From contig NC_052671.1 in NCBI RefSeq assembly GCF_016802725.1, forward strand, positions 5,953,001-6,017,000: a stretch of DNA of 64,000 nucleotides, read 5' to 3'. The notes beneath the pieces were generated by a model. It ran no database searches and was not told the origin of the DNA. It was given only the letters and a program-made list of their open reading frames with translations. The DNA is from Solenopsis invicta (Eukaryota; Arthropoda; Insecta; Hymenoptera; Formicidae). The position numbers and the translations under genes were made by a program. Positions 22,647 to 34,500 of the stretch are shown here, one piece after another. How positions within the stretch are numbered: position 1 is the first letter of the stretch; the number at the start of each line of letters is the position of its first letter.

Positions 22647-23083
22647 AGTGCTCGGAGTTGGTTGCTCATTTCGAGCCGATTCTCGAAGCGACGCCCACTA
22701 CCGCTCGCCGCTTGACTGTCGAGCCAACGATCACGCGGCAGGCGCTCTGCATCAGGAGCGTCCCTGAGTGAAAAATACGCTGGTAGCGTACCATTCAAGA
22801 AATTTGTCGTAAAAACTTATCTTAATTCTAATAATCATACATTATTGTCATTTATATTTTTGCAAAAAATATTTATGTAAATAACAGAAAATTTTATTTA
22901 TAAAAATTATGTGAAAAGGAAAATTTTTTACGACAAATTACTCGAATGGTCCTAATGCAGAGCGCCAGCGGAGTGATCGTCGGCTCGATCGTCAAGCGGC
23001 GAGCGGTAGTGGGGGAACAGTAGACGACTCTTCAGGAATCGGCTCGAAATGAGCAACTTAGAGCAACTAACTTCGAGCACCGG
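22647..23083. mobile_element. 437-bp foldback MITE, hAT-like (8-bp target duplication)
   Basis: The arms (about 22647-22830 and 22915-23083) are long inverted repeats around an AT-rich centre; each carries GCTCATTTCGAGCCGATTC and GCGAGCGGTAGTG-type sequence. The flanks TTTAAATC (22639-22646) and TTTAAATA (23084-23091) look like an 8-bp target duplication, and the empty site exists in the right arm near 27300. The arms are GC-rich, unlike their surroundings. Confidence 0.75.
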
Positions 23084-23338
23084 TTTAAATAATAGAGAAC
23101 ACAATAATATATTATCTGCCAGCTTATTAATTCGTGATCTATTTATCGATAATGGACGGGAAGCCACGAATTATGAGCCATGATTTGTGAGCTTCGAGTA
23201 ACGTGCAGTAAGCTGCTAACAATAACGAATTACTCTTACGGTCACGTGGCTCAGTGTGTTTTCAATTTTCCGCAAATTTGTACACAATGAACCTTGACTT
23301 TATCAAAGCTGTGAATATTTTGATGTTACACAGCTCAG

Positions 23339-23477
23339 TAGCGGGATTCTGTAACTCCTTAGCGACAATTCGGTATCGTTACAGCGTCGTTGCGCAGATA
23401 TTATATATGGTAAAAAAGCTGCGCAACGACACGTAACGATATCCCTAGCTGTCGTTAAGAGTTACAGAATCCCGCTA
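23339..23477. mobile_element. 139-bp MITE, hAT-like
   Basis: The ends are TAGCGGGATTCTGTAACTC and its reverse complement. The interior is also palindromic (GTCGTTGCGCAG / CTGCGCAACGAC). Flanks CAGCTCAG and CAGCTCAC form an 8-bp target duplication. The empty site is present in the right arm (about 27020). Confidence 0.75.
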
Positions 23478-23850
23478 CAGCTCACAATATTCCACTCGAA
23501 GATGATAAGATTTTATAATATTTTATAAGAAAAATAAACATTCTTTTTGAAGATTTCTAACCTGTATAAATTTCTGCAGTAAAAGAGTTTCACGAACTTT
23601 TCTTAGGCTGAATGGATCGTTTTGAAATCTTGAAAAGATATTGCTGACTTGTGTAACTTCTTAAAAATCGTAATGTTAATGCAAATGATTCGTGCACAAT
23701 AATGTATATACTTAGGCCAAGCTTACGAACTCTAGCGCAAAGTTAAACTGATGAAGAAACTGTGCGAAAAAGAGCCTTCCTTATGATCCCCTCTTTTCAA
23801 TCAACACTAGTCCTTGGAGGAAAGAAAAGAAAACTCATAGATGACTCATG

Positions 23851-24047
23851 CATCAACATACAGAATAGACTGCTGATGACCATGGTGGGGGTAGAAAGAC
23901 ACATAAAGTGAGAGGAAGACAATACGAAGAACGTTCGTTCTCTGTCTACAAGTCTGATTGGTGGTTGCTGGGGTCCCAACAACCAATCACTCTATGTGCC
24001 TTTCTACCCCCACCACGGTCATCAGCAATCCATTCTGTATGTCGATG
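23851..24047. mobile_element. 197-bp MITE, hAT-like (GACTCATG duplication)
   Basis: The inverted ends begin CATCAACATACAGAATAG and CATCGACATACAGAATGG and extend about 60 bases (through GCTGATGACC and GGTGGGGGTAGAAAG). The exact 8-bp direct repeat GACTCATG flanks the element at 23843-23850 and 24048-24055. The right arm of the big inverted repeat has a single uninterrupted GACTCATG at the matching place (near 26500, minus strand), proving the insertion. Confidence 0.8.
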
Positions 24048-25096
24048 GACTCATGTCGTACAGTTTTGTTGTCAATACACCATCTTCATGTTTTCTACAA
24101 AAAGATTGTTGAATACTGGACCTAGGTGTATGTACACCCATGGTAGAAAGACAAGGGTATGCTCTTGCGCATCGTAAGACGGCTAGCCAATGAGAAGCTG
24201 TATCTTGCTCACGCTAAGTTAGGTCATATTAAGCGGCAAATTGAACTGTTCTAATAATGGGCATTTTCCAACAAGCAATACAATTGATACAGCATAACAC
24301 AGAAAATCATTTTATCCTTTTTGTTCATTAATAAACAAGGATAAAGTGCTGCACTGTGTCTTTCTGTGTGAAAAGCGCCCAATTAATATTAACTTAGTAA
24401 TATTAATGAACTTTGCACAATTCAATATTAATTCAATATTAAATTCCGGAAAGGTGCATATCTTAAGATATTTGTTAACGTTTGTGATTTTTATTTATAA
24501 CTAAATATTTATTTTTAAATAATTAATATATAATGTATACATATATTGTAATAATTTATTTTGAAATAATAATTTATACATTTAGATTAAAAGGTATTAA
24601 AAAACAAAATTTTTAACAACATATATTTCTAAAATTCACAGTATTTATATTATAACAAAATCAATGTACAAGCAATAAATGTTTAATAAATATTTAAGAT
24701 ATACTATTTTTGCCAGGGAGATAAGCGTACGATTAGCATTGTTGTTGGCATTATTTACATATTTTGGAGGTATTAATATTTAAAAAAAAAACGAAAAAGT
24801 CAAAATAATGTTAATTTGATGTTAAACTAATCAAATTTAATTTATATTAAATTAATCAAATTATCATTTTTTAAATTATAAGAATAATACGAGAAATTAA
24901 ATTTTGTCAAAAATATTCAAGTATAAGGGCATCTAAATAATTCCACTAATCAAATAACAGTAAAGGTAAATAAATGGGTCTTTAACAAGCAGATTAAATG
25001 ATATGGCAATCAATACATATTTATTTTGAAGAAACAATAATATACATAAATAACAACTTTGAAAACTTTAAAATTTTGCCAGATTTGATATATATA

Positions 25097-25267
25097 ATTG
25101 GCACAGAGAATTTAAAAAGAATTCAGACTTATGTCATCATTCAAAATTTATTTTCAAATGCAAAAAGAACTTTTTTCAAAAAAAAGAATTTTTTCTGCAT
25201 TTCAAATGAACTAAATTGATGACATAAGTCTGAATTCTTTTTCAATTCTTTTTGAATCTGTGTGCCG
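25097..25267. mobile_element. ~170-bp MITE with long inverted repeats
   Basis: Left TTGGCACAGAGAATTTAAAA and right (inverted) GGCACACAGATTCAAAAAGA both lead into the shared AGAATTCAGACTTATGTCAT. The centre is an A/T-rich hairpin around TTCAAAAAAAAGAA. Target duplication uncertain. Confidence 0.65.
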
Positions 25268-25316
25268 ACTGGGTATATTTGTAAAATTTAAAAACCAAAG
25301 GTGTTTTATTCTATAC

Positions 25317-25503
25317 TGAGCCTTCATTAAGCTTGTATCAGACTACGCATTGAAAATTGAAGATTGAAGATTAAAGATTGAGCTTTGGCCAATTAAAATA
25401 AAAGGAGTTAAAATTTCCTTGTTTTGATTGGTCAAATTTCAATCTTTAATCTTCAATCTCAATCTTCAATGCATAGTCTGATACGGGCTTTAGGAGGCTT
25501 ATT
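25317..25503. mobile_element. ~185-bp MITE with long inverted repeats
   Basis: Both ends read inward through GTATCAGACTACGCATTG or GTATCAGACTATGCATTG and then tandem AAGATTGA-type heptamers. The outer 15 bases (AGCCT..AAGC) also pair. The stem is interrupted by small indels caused by differing numbers of the AAGATTGA unit. Confidence 0.65.
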
Positions 25504-26094
25504 AAAAAATTAGTATAAAATTCAATAAATAATAGAATTTAACATTTATGTTTGTTTAACATTTATTGGAATAGCATCCCGAATGTCACCGCGATTTACA
25601 CAGAAATGTGCTCTAGATCCAAATGTGAAATGAACATGCAAATATATAAAAATAAATATATAAATAAATAATAAAAATAAATAAATACTTAATAAATATA
25701 ATAATCTTTATGTCAGTGTTAAAAAGAATCAAATAAAACAAGAGATGCGTGTTTTAGGTTTTCTGTATGAATTGGTGCAACCTTTTACTGTACAATACAT
25801 TTTCGGAAAAAATATTTTTAATTTAAGTATCGATTCTTTCCGACAATAACTTCACAACAGATTTTTCGTACCCACCTCTTGATTTTCTGCTAATAACAAT
25901 GTCATATGTATCACGGATCACGCTTTTGATAGCGGACAGTCACATGTTATTGACTTATAGTGTCGAAGCGTTCGTTCAATTTCTGCGCGAATGTGACGTC
26001 AGCTTGATACATCACGTGATGCGCAGAGAAGTCTTAAGGCTCGGACCCCGGAAGAGCATACCCTTGTCTTTCTACCATGTGTACACCCATGGAA

Positions 26095-26274
26095 TTTGAT
26101 TCTGTCCATGGGGAAATTTTCCAAACTAAGAAATCGCTATCTTTCTACATACTTAAAGTTCATGATTAACGTAACGACCAATAAGCTCTAGTTGTTACAT
26201 TAATCATAAACTGCGAGTATGTAGAAAGTGGTGACTTCTCAGTCTAGAAAATTTCCCCACGGACAGAATCAAAA
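26095..26274. mobile_element. ~180-bp MITE with ~85-bp inverted repeats
   Basis: Left TTGATTCTGTCCATGGGGAA and right (inverted) TTGATTCTGTCCGTGGGGAA; the pairing runs on through ATTTTC, CTTTCTACATACT and CATGATTAA/TATGATTAA to a short loop. It lies inside the inner end of the right arm of the giant inverted repeat. Confidence 0.7.
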
Positions 26275-26649
26275 GGTTTGTTCGAGTTGCTTAAAATCCC
26301 CAAAAATTTTTGCACTCTAGATGAGATAAATATATTTCGATCGTAAGAAAGAGAGAGAGGACAAAGAAATTAATTCAAAAAGGGCAGCAACACGAACAGG
26401 CCTAAAGTCCTTAGGTGTACGTATATACCTAGATCCAGCATTTAAAAGACTTTCCGTAGAAAACACGAAGATGGCATATTGAGAGAGAAACTGTACGACA
26501 TGAGTCATCTGTGAATTTTCTTCTGTTTCTTTCAAGAACTAGTGTTGATTGAAAAGAGGAAATCACATAAAGAAAGCTCTTTTACGCAGTTTTTTTACAC
26601 CAGTTTAACTTTGCGCTAGAGTTTGTAAGCTTAGTCTATTGTAAATATA

Positions 26650-26791
26650 CAGGGTGATTATTAATGATGTCCCTACGTTTTACCATAGGAATCTGATTTA
26701 CCGACAAATATGTATTTCTAACATTATATTAGAAATTACAAATGCGTGCTCTTATGGTAAAACGTGGGGACATTCATGAATAATTACCCTG
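26650..26791. mobile_element. 142-bp Tc1/mariner-type MITE (TA duplication)
   Basis: Ends CAGGGTGATTATTAATGATG and inverted CAGGGTAATTATTCATGAAT, with about 40 bp of pairing through GTCCC.ACGTTTTACCATA. It is flanked by TA on both sides. The left arm of the giant inverted repeat has the empty site (AATGTATATAC at about 23702). Confidence 0.8.
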
Positions 26792-28029
26792 TATACATTA
26801 TTGTGCACGAAATATTTGCATTAACATTACAATTTTTAAGAAGTTACTCTTACATAAGTCAGCAATATCTATTCAAGATGTCGAAATGATCCATCAGCCT
26901 AAGAGAAGTTTGTGAAACTCTAATACTGAAAAATTTATACAGGTTAGAATTTAAAAAAAAAATATTTATTTTTCTTACGAAATATTATAAAACGTTATCG
27001 TCTTCGGGTAGAATATTATAAACTGAGCTGTGTAACATCAAAAAAATACTCACGGCTTTGATATAAAGTTAAGGTTTATCGTGTACAGATTCGCGGAAAA
27101 TCGAGAACACAGTAAGCCATGTGGCAAAAGTAATTCGTTATTGTTAGCAACTCATGGCTTAGTTTGCAGCTTGCTGCACGTGGTTTGCAGCTCACAGATC
27201 GTGGTTCGTAATTCGTGGCTTATCATTCCCGTCCATTATCGATAAATAGATCGCGAATTAATAAGCTGGCAGATATATATATTATTGTATTCTCCATTAT
27301 TCAAACATTGAAAATAAATACACTATTAATTTAAGACGTTACTAATTTCACCCATATATCAAGATACTAATTACTATCAAGAAAAATTACGACTGACAAT
27401 AAAGATCACTGGATATTATGGATTATAATGCTATTAAAAATATGGATGATCTTCAGTACGCGTCCCGGTAAAATAATTTATATTTAAAAAATGATGCTTT
27501 ATTTATTTATTATTCTCTTAATTGAATAAGCTTCATAAATGGTAAGTGTTATGCCTATTATATTTTTTAACAATAAGTAAATTTATAAAAAATAACATAA
27601 TATGATAAAAAATAACATAATATAATATTAAAATTTTCTACAACTTTTAATAAGAATACCATATTGAAGATTATAAAATTAATGTTGTAAAACATTATAT
27701 ATAAAATGTTAAAAGATATGGAATAAAAATATATAAACAGAATTACATAACCCTTTTCTATTAGTTTTATTTAAAAACTTGTTATAATTTAATTAAGTAG
27801 TGTAATTAAATTATTTTCTTTATATCATCTTTATTAAACAATTAATAAATTTAAAAAATTATTAAAAAGTTATTTTTTATGTATAAATAATTTAGTTTTA
27901 TATATTTAGAATCAACAGATAAATTTATTCATAATACATTTTTATATTTAACAAAATTAATTTGTTAACATATAATGTAATAACTAATTATTACAAAAAA
28001 AATTACATAAAATAATATACTAATAAAAT

Positions 28030-28355
28030 TAACATAACTAATAAAATTTATTGTATATTAATTATTTTGAATCAACATTTCTTATAATTATATAATTTAC
28101 ATAATTTTAAAAAAATTATCAGAATATAAACATTAAAAATTTTAATATTTTAATAAAAAAACGTTATAAAAAATCAAGCGAATTTGATGAAAAGATCACG
28201 TTAGATTAAATTTACTTTGCATACATTTTAACACGGAAAGTGTTAAAAAATCTTCAAATATTTTTAAGCTGATAAACAAGATAAATGTATTTTATCAATA
28301 TGAGAAAGCGGAATATTTTCCACGAAGATTTTTACATAACGTCTACATTTACGGT
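28030..28355. repeat. Direct repeat left of copy D (partner at 31285)
   Basis: Shares TTATAATTATATAATTTA, AAGCTGATAAACAAGAT, TGTATTTTATC and GGAATATTTTCCACG..GAT/AATTTTTACATAACGTCTA with 31285-31595 in the same order and orientation. The offset is about 3.25 kb, with copy D between the two. Confidence 0.85.
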
Positions 28356-28361
28356 AAAATT

Positions 28362-28445
28362 GTGTGTGTGTGTGTGTGCGCGTGCGTGCGCGCGCGCGCG
28401 CGTGTGTGTGTAAATGTGCGTGCGCGCGCGCGCGCGTGTGTGTGT
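28362..28445. repeat. Compound (GT)n/(GC)n microsatellite
   Basis: Two blocks of GTGTGT..GCGCGC..GTGTGTGTAAAT, themselves a near tandem duplication. Alternating purine-pyrimidine of this length can adopt Z-DNA; that is general knowledge and is not shown here. Confidence 0.9.
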
Positions 28446-29073
28446 AAATATTAGTTAAAATTGGTTTATATATTTATTATTTATTTTTGATGAAACAAAT
28501 ATATTTTATGAATATCAATCCAAATATAGGTTTATTTATTGTATATACAAAAACAAAGACCACATCGCAAGTAACAAGATTAAAGAAATTTTTTTAATAT
28601 GTATTTTTGCGTAACATATAATACAATAATTAATATAGATTACAATATTGTAGAATTAAAAAAATTTGTTAATTATAAAAACAGAAATAGATAATTTTAA
28701 TAGTAATATTAATTTTATAACACATTAGAGGATCTAATAGAGACCCCCTATGAAACTTCGATTGCTTGCTGTGTAAAAGCTGAATGAGAAAAAGGTTCAG
28801 GATAGTGGAGGAAAGGAAAGTTTGAAGTCAAAACCAATGATCGTTATGATTGACCAAAATTGTTCACTTACAGATTAAACATGACAGAAGCAAGATTTTG
28901 TTCCACCGTATGGTGTGTTTTAGAGTTGAGCTTTTTAAAAAGACCGTGATATTACAAATTACAAGATTAAGTAACTATAAGAAAATTATAAGTATTATTA
29001 AATTAAGCAAAACAGCATAATCAATTCTGAGGTTAATATTGTGATAGTTGATATCGTATTCTTAGAGGATGCA

Positions 29074-30713
29074 TTATTTATTACACAGATCTGTGTTGCA
29101 TTCATGACATTCTGTAAACGTGTGATCGTCCTTCACTCTTTCACAGAAGTTTTCAATAGCGCATCCACGTTGATTATCCCCAAAAATTTCTGAAAGATGT
29201 TTACTTTTAACTTACAATTTCTATACATATTCATGTACATAAATGCAATGTAAAAGGTATTGTTTAATTCGCTAGAGACAAAGACCACATTCTTGTGCGT
29301 ATTTGAACGCTGAAATAATAAAAAAATACACAAGTTTCTATAAGCTATTTGAAGAGAAAATAGAAGAATACTTGAAATTGGAAAAAATGCAAATGAAGTT
29401 TTTTAGCGCTGTGATATTATAATGTAAAAAATAGAACTAAGTAAACGTTGCAATATTTTGAAGAACATTATTCGTATAAAGTATTTTAAACGTAGGATCT
29501 ACAAATGTGTTATACAAGTTTCTTTTATTTTATATACTGACTGTTTGAATATTTGACACACAAAGGCATATTCGGCGGACACTCCATCTCTTCGTATGAT
29601 TCACCCTGGGTCGTACCATAACATTTCCGGGCCTTGCCTTAAAAGAGACATAAATGCCTTAAAAAGAGATATAAAGCAACAAACTAGTAAAAACGTTTAT
29701 ATATTATTAGCAACGTCAAATTAAAATTGAGAAAGGAAGAGAGATTATCTACGTCGAGGTTATAAATTTAATTGTATAGTGAAGTAAATTTGAAGTGATT
29801 AGGTAATTGTTACAAACTTAATAATTCTATAGTTTGTTGTTTTCAATACTAATTCATTACATAGCAATTCATAGCAACTGTTAATTATTGTTCATATTGT
29901 CTAGATTAATATTATTACGTATAAATCCAAAATGCAAATTAGCATTATTTGTCGTCATGTTAACATCAAAATAACGTCTTTGACGACATTTTGATGTTAA
30001 GATGACAATAAATAACGTCAATTTGCTACCTGGAAAATTGTTAAGATATAATAATTTTAATTATATCTAAAAATTATATCTACAGTATTTAATTTTATTA
30101 GAAATTTTAATAACAATTTAAAACGTTACAATTTTTCATAACAGTAACGATAATGCCAGAATTACAGAAAAATCACTTTTAATTATAGACAAGCAACTAG
30201 TTATCACCATACATTACTCATTAAAAAAAGTAATTCATTAGTTGACTCGTTACATAACAAGCGAAAGTAACGCAAAGGTAATTCATTACTTTGACTTGTT
30301 AATAACAAGTAAGTTACAATTTAGTATTTTTTAATGAGTAACACATAACCACAATAAATCAAGTATCAAAAAGAACTAGTTCAAGCCTAGCCTTATCATT
30401 ATTACCATGGAAGATTGTAACATTATTACCAAATTATAAAAAAGTATTATAATGTAAATAGTAACGTTACTTTTTGTAACTCGTTACTTTCCATCCTTGA
30501 TTAAAATATGATATATAGTTGTATAGTATCAATATGACAGTACGGTAGCAAAAATTATTATAAATCAATTTCTTCAACATTTTTGCTATTATCATTAATA
30601 AAATTGTTAACGATCGAATAAGTTGTCAAAAATTTACATCACTTACTTGAATGAAGAATAGAGAGTACGACCACAAAGAATATAATAACGGAAAAGCGAT
30701 TTTGCCTTTGCAT
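29074..30713 (-). CDS. Ly6-like protein, copy D, lacking the GPI tail (92 aa, predicted secreted)
   Basis: The coding exons are 30713-30647 (MQRQNRFSVIIFFVVVLSIL signal peptide), 29637-29542 (KARKCYGTTQGESYEEMEC then PPNMPLCVKYSN) and 29189-29074 (IFGDNQRGCAIENFCERVKD, TECHECNTDLCNK, TAA). Splice sites CAA|GTAAGT, AAG|GCAAG, ACA|GTCAGT and TTTCAG|AAATTT and phases match the other copies, and all eight cysteines are present. Directly after the final CN motif a 7-bp insertion, AAATAAT, adds K and a stop. The following bases would otherwise still read ASSKN and a hydrophobic tail, so the change is recent. The product should be a soluble secreted three-finger protein instead of a membrane-anchored one, or the gene is in early decay. 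Exon 2 is closest to copy C. Confidence 0.7.
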
Positions 30714-30990
30714 TGTTCTTGTATCTAATTGATATCTGATCTTGAACTATCACTAATAAAAATTCGAAAACATGTCACGCAGTTATTGTCGCGGTGTTTA
30801 TATATAAATCTGTGATTAACTTTTCAAGTTCTAATCATCGATTATCAATGATTCGATTAAAGATTAGATTGTGAAATACGATGTCTTTTATGAACGATGT
30901 TCTTAATAAGAAAATTAAAATGTAAAAATTACTTCAAGCAGTAAAATTATTTTCTTAACAAAAATAAATTTTTAACAGACAAATAAATAA
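30714..30990 (-). promoter_or_regulatory. 5' flank / promoter of Ly6-like copy D
   Basis: On the minus strand this matches the 5' flanks of the other copies (TTTTACTGCTTGAAGTAATT shared near 30935-30955). A TATATAAA-like run at about 30798-30808 lies roughly 90 bases before the ATG, the same distance as in B1-B3. Confidence 0.5.
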
Positions 30991-31118
30991 AATATAATAA
31001 TTAACATACATGTTAAAAATATAAAAATCTATTAACTTATTATATACTTAATATTTTATAGAAAATGTTATTACATATAATAATATATTAAGTATGATAT
31101 TAACAATTCTGACAGGTA

Positions 31119-31256
31119 TTAAGCTGGCACAGTCATTTCAACACAATTAAATGAAACTTACAATTAGAGCAAATAGAGCAAAAGATTAGCAAAAAATACC
31201 CAAAAAATTCTAAATAAGTTTCATTTGACTGTACTGAAATAGCTGTGCCAGCTTAA
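31119..31256. mobile_element. 138-bp Tc1/mariner-type MITE (TA duplication)
   Basis: Ends TTAAGCTGGCACAGTCATTT and inverted TTAAGCTGGCACAGCTATTT, pairing for about 45 bases through CA and AAATGAAACTTA. It is flanked by TA at 31117-31118 and 31257-31258. Confidence 0.8.
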
Positions 31257-31284
31257 TAGACATACAATTCTGTATAAACATAAC

Positions 31285-31595
31285 GTAACTAATGAAATCT
31301 ATATTAATTAGTTTAAATAAACCTTTCTTATAATTATATAATTTATATAATTTTAAGAAAATTCTCGGAACACAAACGTTAGAAATTTTTATTTTTTAAT
31401 ATGAAGAACGTTATAAAAAATCAAGCAAATTTGATGGAATAATTACGTTAGATTAAATTTACTTTACACATTTTAACACGGAAACTATCTCCAAATACTT
31501 CTAAGCTGATAAACAAGATGAATGTATTTTATCGACATGAGAAATCGGAATATTTTCCACGGGAATTTTTACATAACGTCTATATTTGCGGTAAA
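31285..31595. repeat. Direct repeat right of copy D (partner at 28030)
   Basis: Second copy of the segment described at 28030-28355. After it the sequence changes to unique, GC-richer DNA, so it marks the right edge of the repeated block. Confidence 0.85.
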
Positions 31596-34500
31596 GCTAA
31601 TAAACCACGTTGATCACAGATAGCTCTTCTTTTCACCCGTTTTAATGGCGTTTTATATTGGGATTGGCAGCCCAAAGCCAATATCGGTACCGATATTCTT
31701 CGCCAGTATCGAATATTTGAGAGTGTTGTTTTAACAGAACGGCTTCGAACGAATATCCTCTTACATTTCCTATATAGAGCGATGAATGAGATGAAAAGTG
31801 CCACGTGCGCGCTCTATTATTCAAACGGCATTGTTAAAATCATTTTTATTTGTGTAATACGACGCAACAAATAAATGTCGGGAATCAGCAAATATTTTTT
31901 TTTCATTCATATATGTATATGTGGTACGTGCGTATTAACGTAAATACGCAAAGCTTTGATGAAATTGTCTGCACGTGTGAATTTAGGGGAGGTATGTGAG
32001 GGATATAAGGGATTCCGCACGGAATTATGGAATTTATTATGATAATACACACTGATGGTAACTTCGCCTTTCCTCATATAGGATTAAACTATGCGACAAG
32101 CGATTTCTGCGTTACACCGCTTAACACGCAAATTCAATTTTAACAAATTTATCCTAAACCGAGTGATGCGGCGCCCCCGACCAAAGTAATCTATTTACAA
32201 AGTTTTGAACCGGTCCTGTACTTGAGACTCAATTAATAATGGAATTAATGCACCGCCTCGGTATAAAGCGCATTTGCGAAACAATGATACTTAAAGCGGT
32301 ACAGATTACGCTAAGAAATTACACAAACTTTTTCGTGGATCATAATTTAGTAAACGTTTAATTTATAATTTTTTTTTATTATTAAAATATATTAAAAATG
32401 TATTTCAGATATTAGAATTATAAATGTCCCTTTCTGAATAGGATAATCACATAAATTCTTCAACAACCATTTTCTTTTTTAAATAATTTTTCTTCAAGAA
32501 GAAATAAACATTGATCAAATTGTTTCGATAAAAAAATATACAAATGAATTCTGACAATAGCATTAGATCTGTGCGATCTACAACATAGTTTTAAATTGTT
32601 CGAATGGCAAATTGCAATGCACCGAACCACTTAACCACTGCCGACGTGCTACCGGGGGTTAGGCGTACATCAAAAACGCTCTCGCGGCGGCGAACCTCCC
32701 AAAGCGCCTCTAAATCCCGACACTTCTGGAATTCCTAGTATCAAGACTCATCCTTGAATTTGGGATTAGTACGGTACACGCGCGTGAACAGTAATAGCAA
32801 TATAGTTTGTTGCTCGAGTTGAACGGTAGCTTACATGAGAAGGAAAGCGCTGTCGGATAAATTGTGATTTAATGTGAGGACACAGTGAAATGCAAATTTG
32901 CGGGATTAGCTTTTAAGCTGTAAACTCGTATATTGTTATCACTTTCACATACTTTCCACGTGCAAGTGCGACATGCATTCCTCGTACTAATTAGATATAT
33001 ACAATAGATTGCAAAAATAAATTACTCGTTGGTTATTTTGAAATATTTGTAACAAATAAATAGGGAGTATTATGAACGGAAATTGAATTAAATCAATTGG
33101 AATTACAAGAATAGAGAATCTGATGTCGATGCATTGTCAAGATATATATGATCTATCGACAGTTAATCGAAAAAAATATCTATCGTGATGCAAATTGCAT
33201 GCAAAGTAGTTACGTTGTTCGATGAACGATCATCGATTTTCTCAAAAAAAAAAGTCAAGCAGCAAACTGACAAGCAGCAGAAGAAGATAGATAATAGATG
33301 CGACAGACTCAAGCAGTGCAACGAATGACGCGACGAGGGGGGAAAAGGTGGTGGAAAGCGCGAGTGGACAACAAAAGAGAACGAGATTCCCAGAGGGAAT
33401 AACGTCGGTGAGAGACCAATGGTAGCGCGGAAAGGTAGAGGGAAAGAGAACTGTCGAAATAATATATACAAAGCCATAAATCGAAGGTGTGCTGCCGACG
33501 CAGCAACAGTGTTACCGACTACGCAGGACAGAGGGTGAAAATGCCAGTCCCACCGTTCACACCCAGACGCGTTATCCTGGTACGTAACGTGCCCTGGTGT
33601 CGTGGGTGTGCGCGCACGTTTGCAAAGGGTTGAATGTGAACGAACAGAAGATAGGGATATTAATCCCACAAGTAACTCATCGTGCAGTAAACCCCGCAGC
33701 AAGTGTGGCGTGTGTACCGGGTGTCCCGCTAAAACGAGACACCACCCGGACGCTGCTGATTTACGTCCGAAGTCGCCGCGAAGTTCGCGGGGCCGTGGCA
33801 CGAGTTTACCGGGCTTTTTGGCACGTTCGTGCCCCCTCCCCTCTGACTAATTGCCGAGATCCCCGACGCGGTGCCGCTAATTCGGCGCTTATCAAGACTG
33901 GCACGTTTAAGGGGTATTCCACCTGCACTTTTGGCGGCTCCTGGACACTCGAGCACCGGCAGCTCCGTTATTAAGTACTCGCTCGAGATGTAATACTGCG
34001 GAAGTAATGAGAAACCATGAGATTGATGTTTCGCCCGGATTTATAATTAAAAACATTGCCCGCTTCTGTTTTTTTACATTCATGAGAAAAAAAACAAAGA
34101 GTATCCAATATTTCTTTGTCCTACGAGAAATCTCTTCTAACGGATATTAAATTTTTCCGATTTATCGAAAGAAATAAGTAATAACAGAAAGGAGGAAGAA
34201 AGGAAAATAGAACGAAGGCTACAGGATTACAATTAGCCGCGGCAAGTGTCCCGATTTTTGCGAACAGGATATTTGATAAAGCGCGGTATTGTTTTAGCAG
34301 CAAGTTTTCTTAAGAAAAAAAAAAATGTTTCTCGAATTTTTTTTTCTCCGCCATCGGTCTATGCCTCGTTCGCGAGATCATAACTTATTCCGGATAGCAG
34401 AACTCGCGGGTCGTATAATAGTTCACAGACGGTTAACCGTGGAATTAATTTCTTGGCAATGTCTCTTTTTGCCGTGCTCACCGCTGCTGTCGCCGCGCCG

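Larger units (their letters stand above)
24160..26045. other. Spacer of the giant inverted repeat; AT-rich, no gene
   Basis: About 1.9 kb between the arms. It has no ORF above 75 codons. It contains two MITEs listed separately (25097, 25317), a loose hairpin at about 24255-24390 (ends AATGGGCATTTTC / GAAAAGCGCCCAATT) and AT-rich runs with AAATA repeats near 25640-25690. Confidence 0.5.
21045..28010. repeat. ~7-kb imperfect inverted repeat (giant foldback)
   Basis: The left arm, about 21045-24160, and the right arm, about 26045-28010, are reverse complements once later insertions are set aside. Anchors include AACTAATTATTACATAATAT at 21057 against 27966-27990, CACACCATATTGAAGATTAT-type sequence near 22255 against 27660-27680, the CGATAATGGACGGGAA segment (23147) against 27228-27243, and TCTTTTCAATCAACACTAG (23793) against 26540-26560. 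The arms differ by many substitutions and by at least six nested elements. The outer ends coincide roughly with the break in copy C on one side and the direct repeat before copy D on the other. Confidence 0.85.

Noticed and set aside
22952..23167. 71-codon minus-strand ORF and similar ORFs at 23254-24177
   Set aside because: They lie inside the foldback MITEs and the arms of the giant inverted repeat and are not matched in the opposite arm.
33163..33801. 212-codon ORF on the minus strand
   Set aside because: Low-complexity S/L/F/P composition, overlapped by open frames on both strands in a GC-rich island; no domain or splice support.
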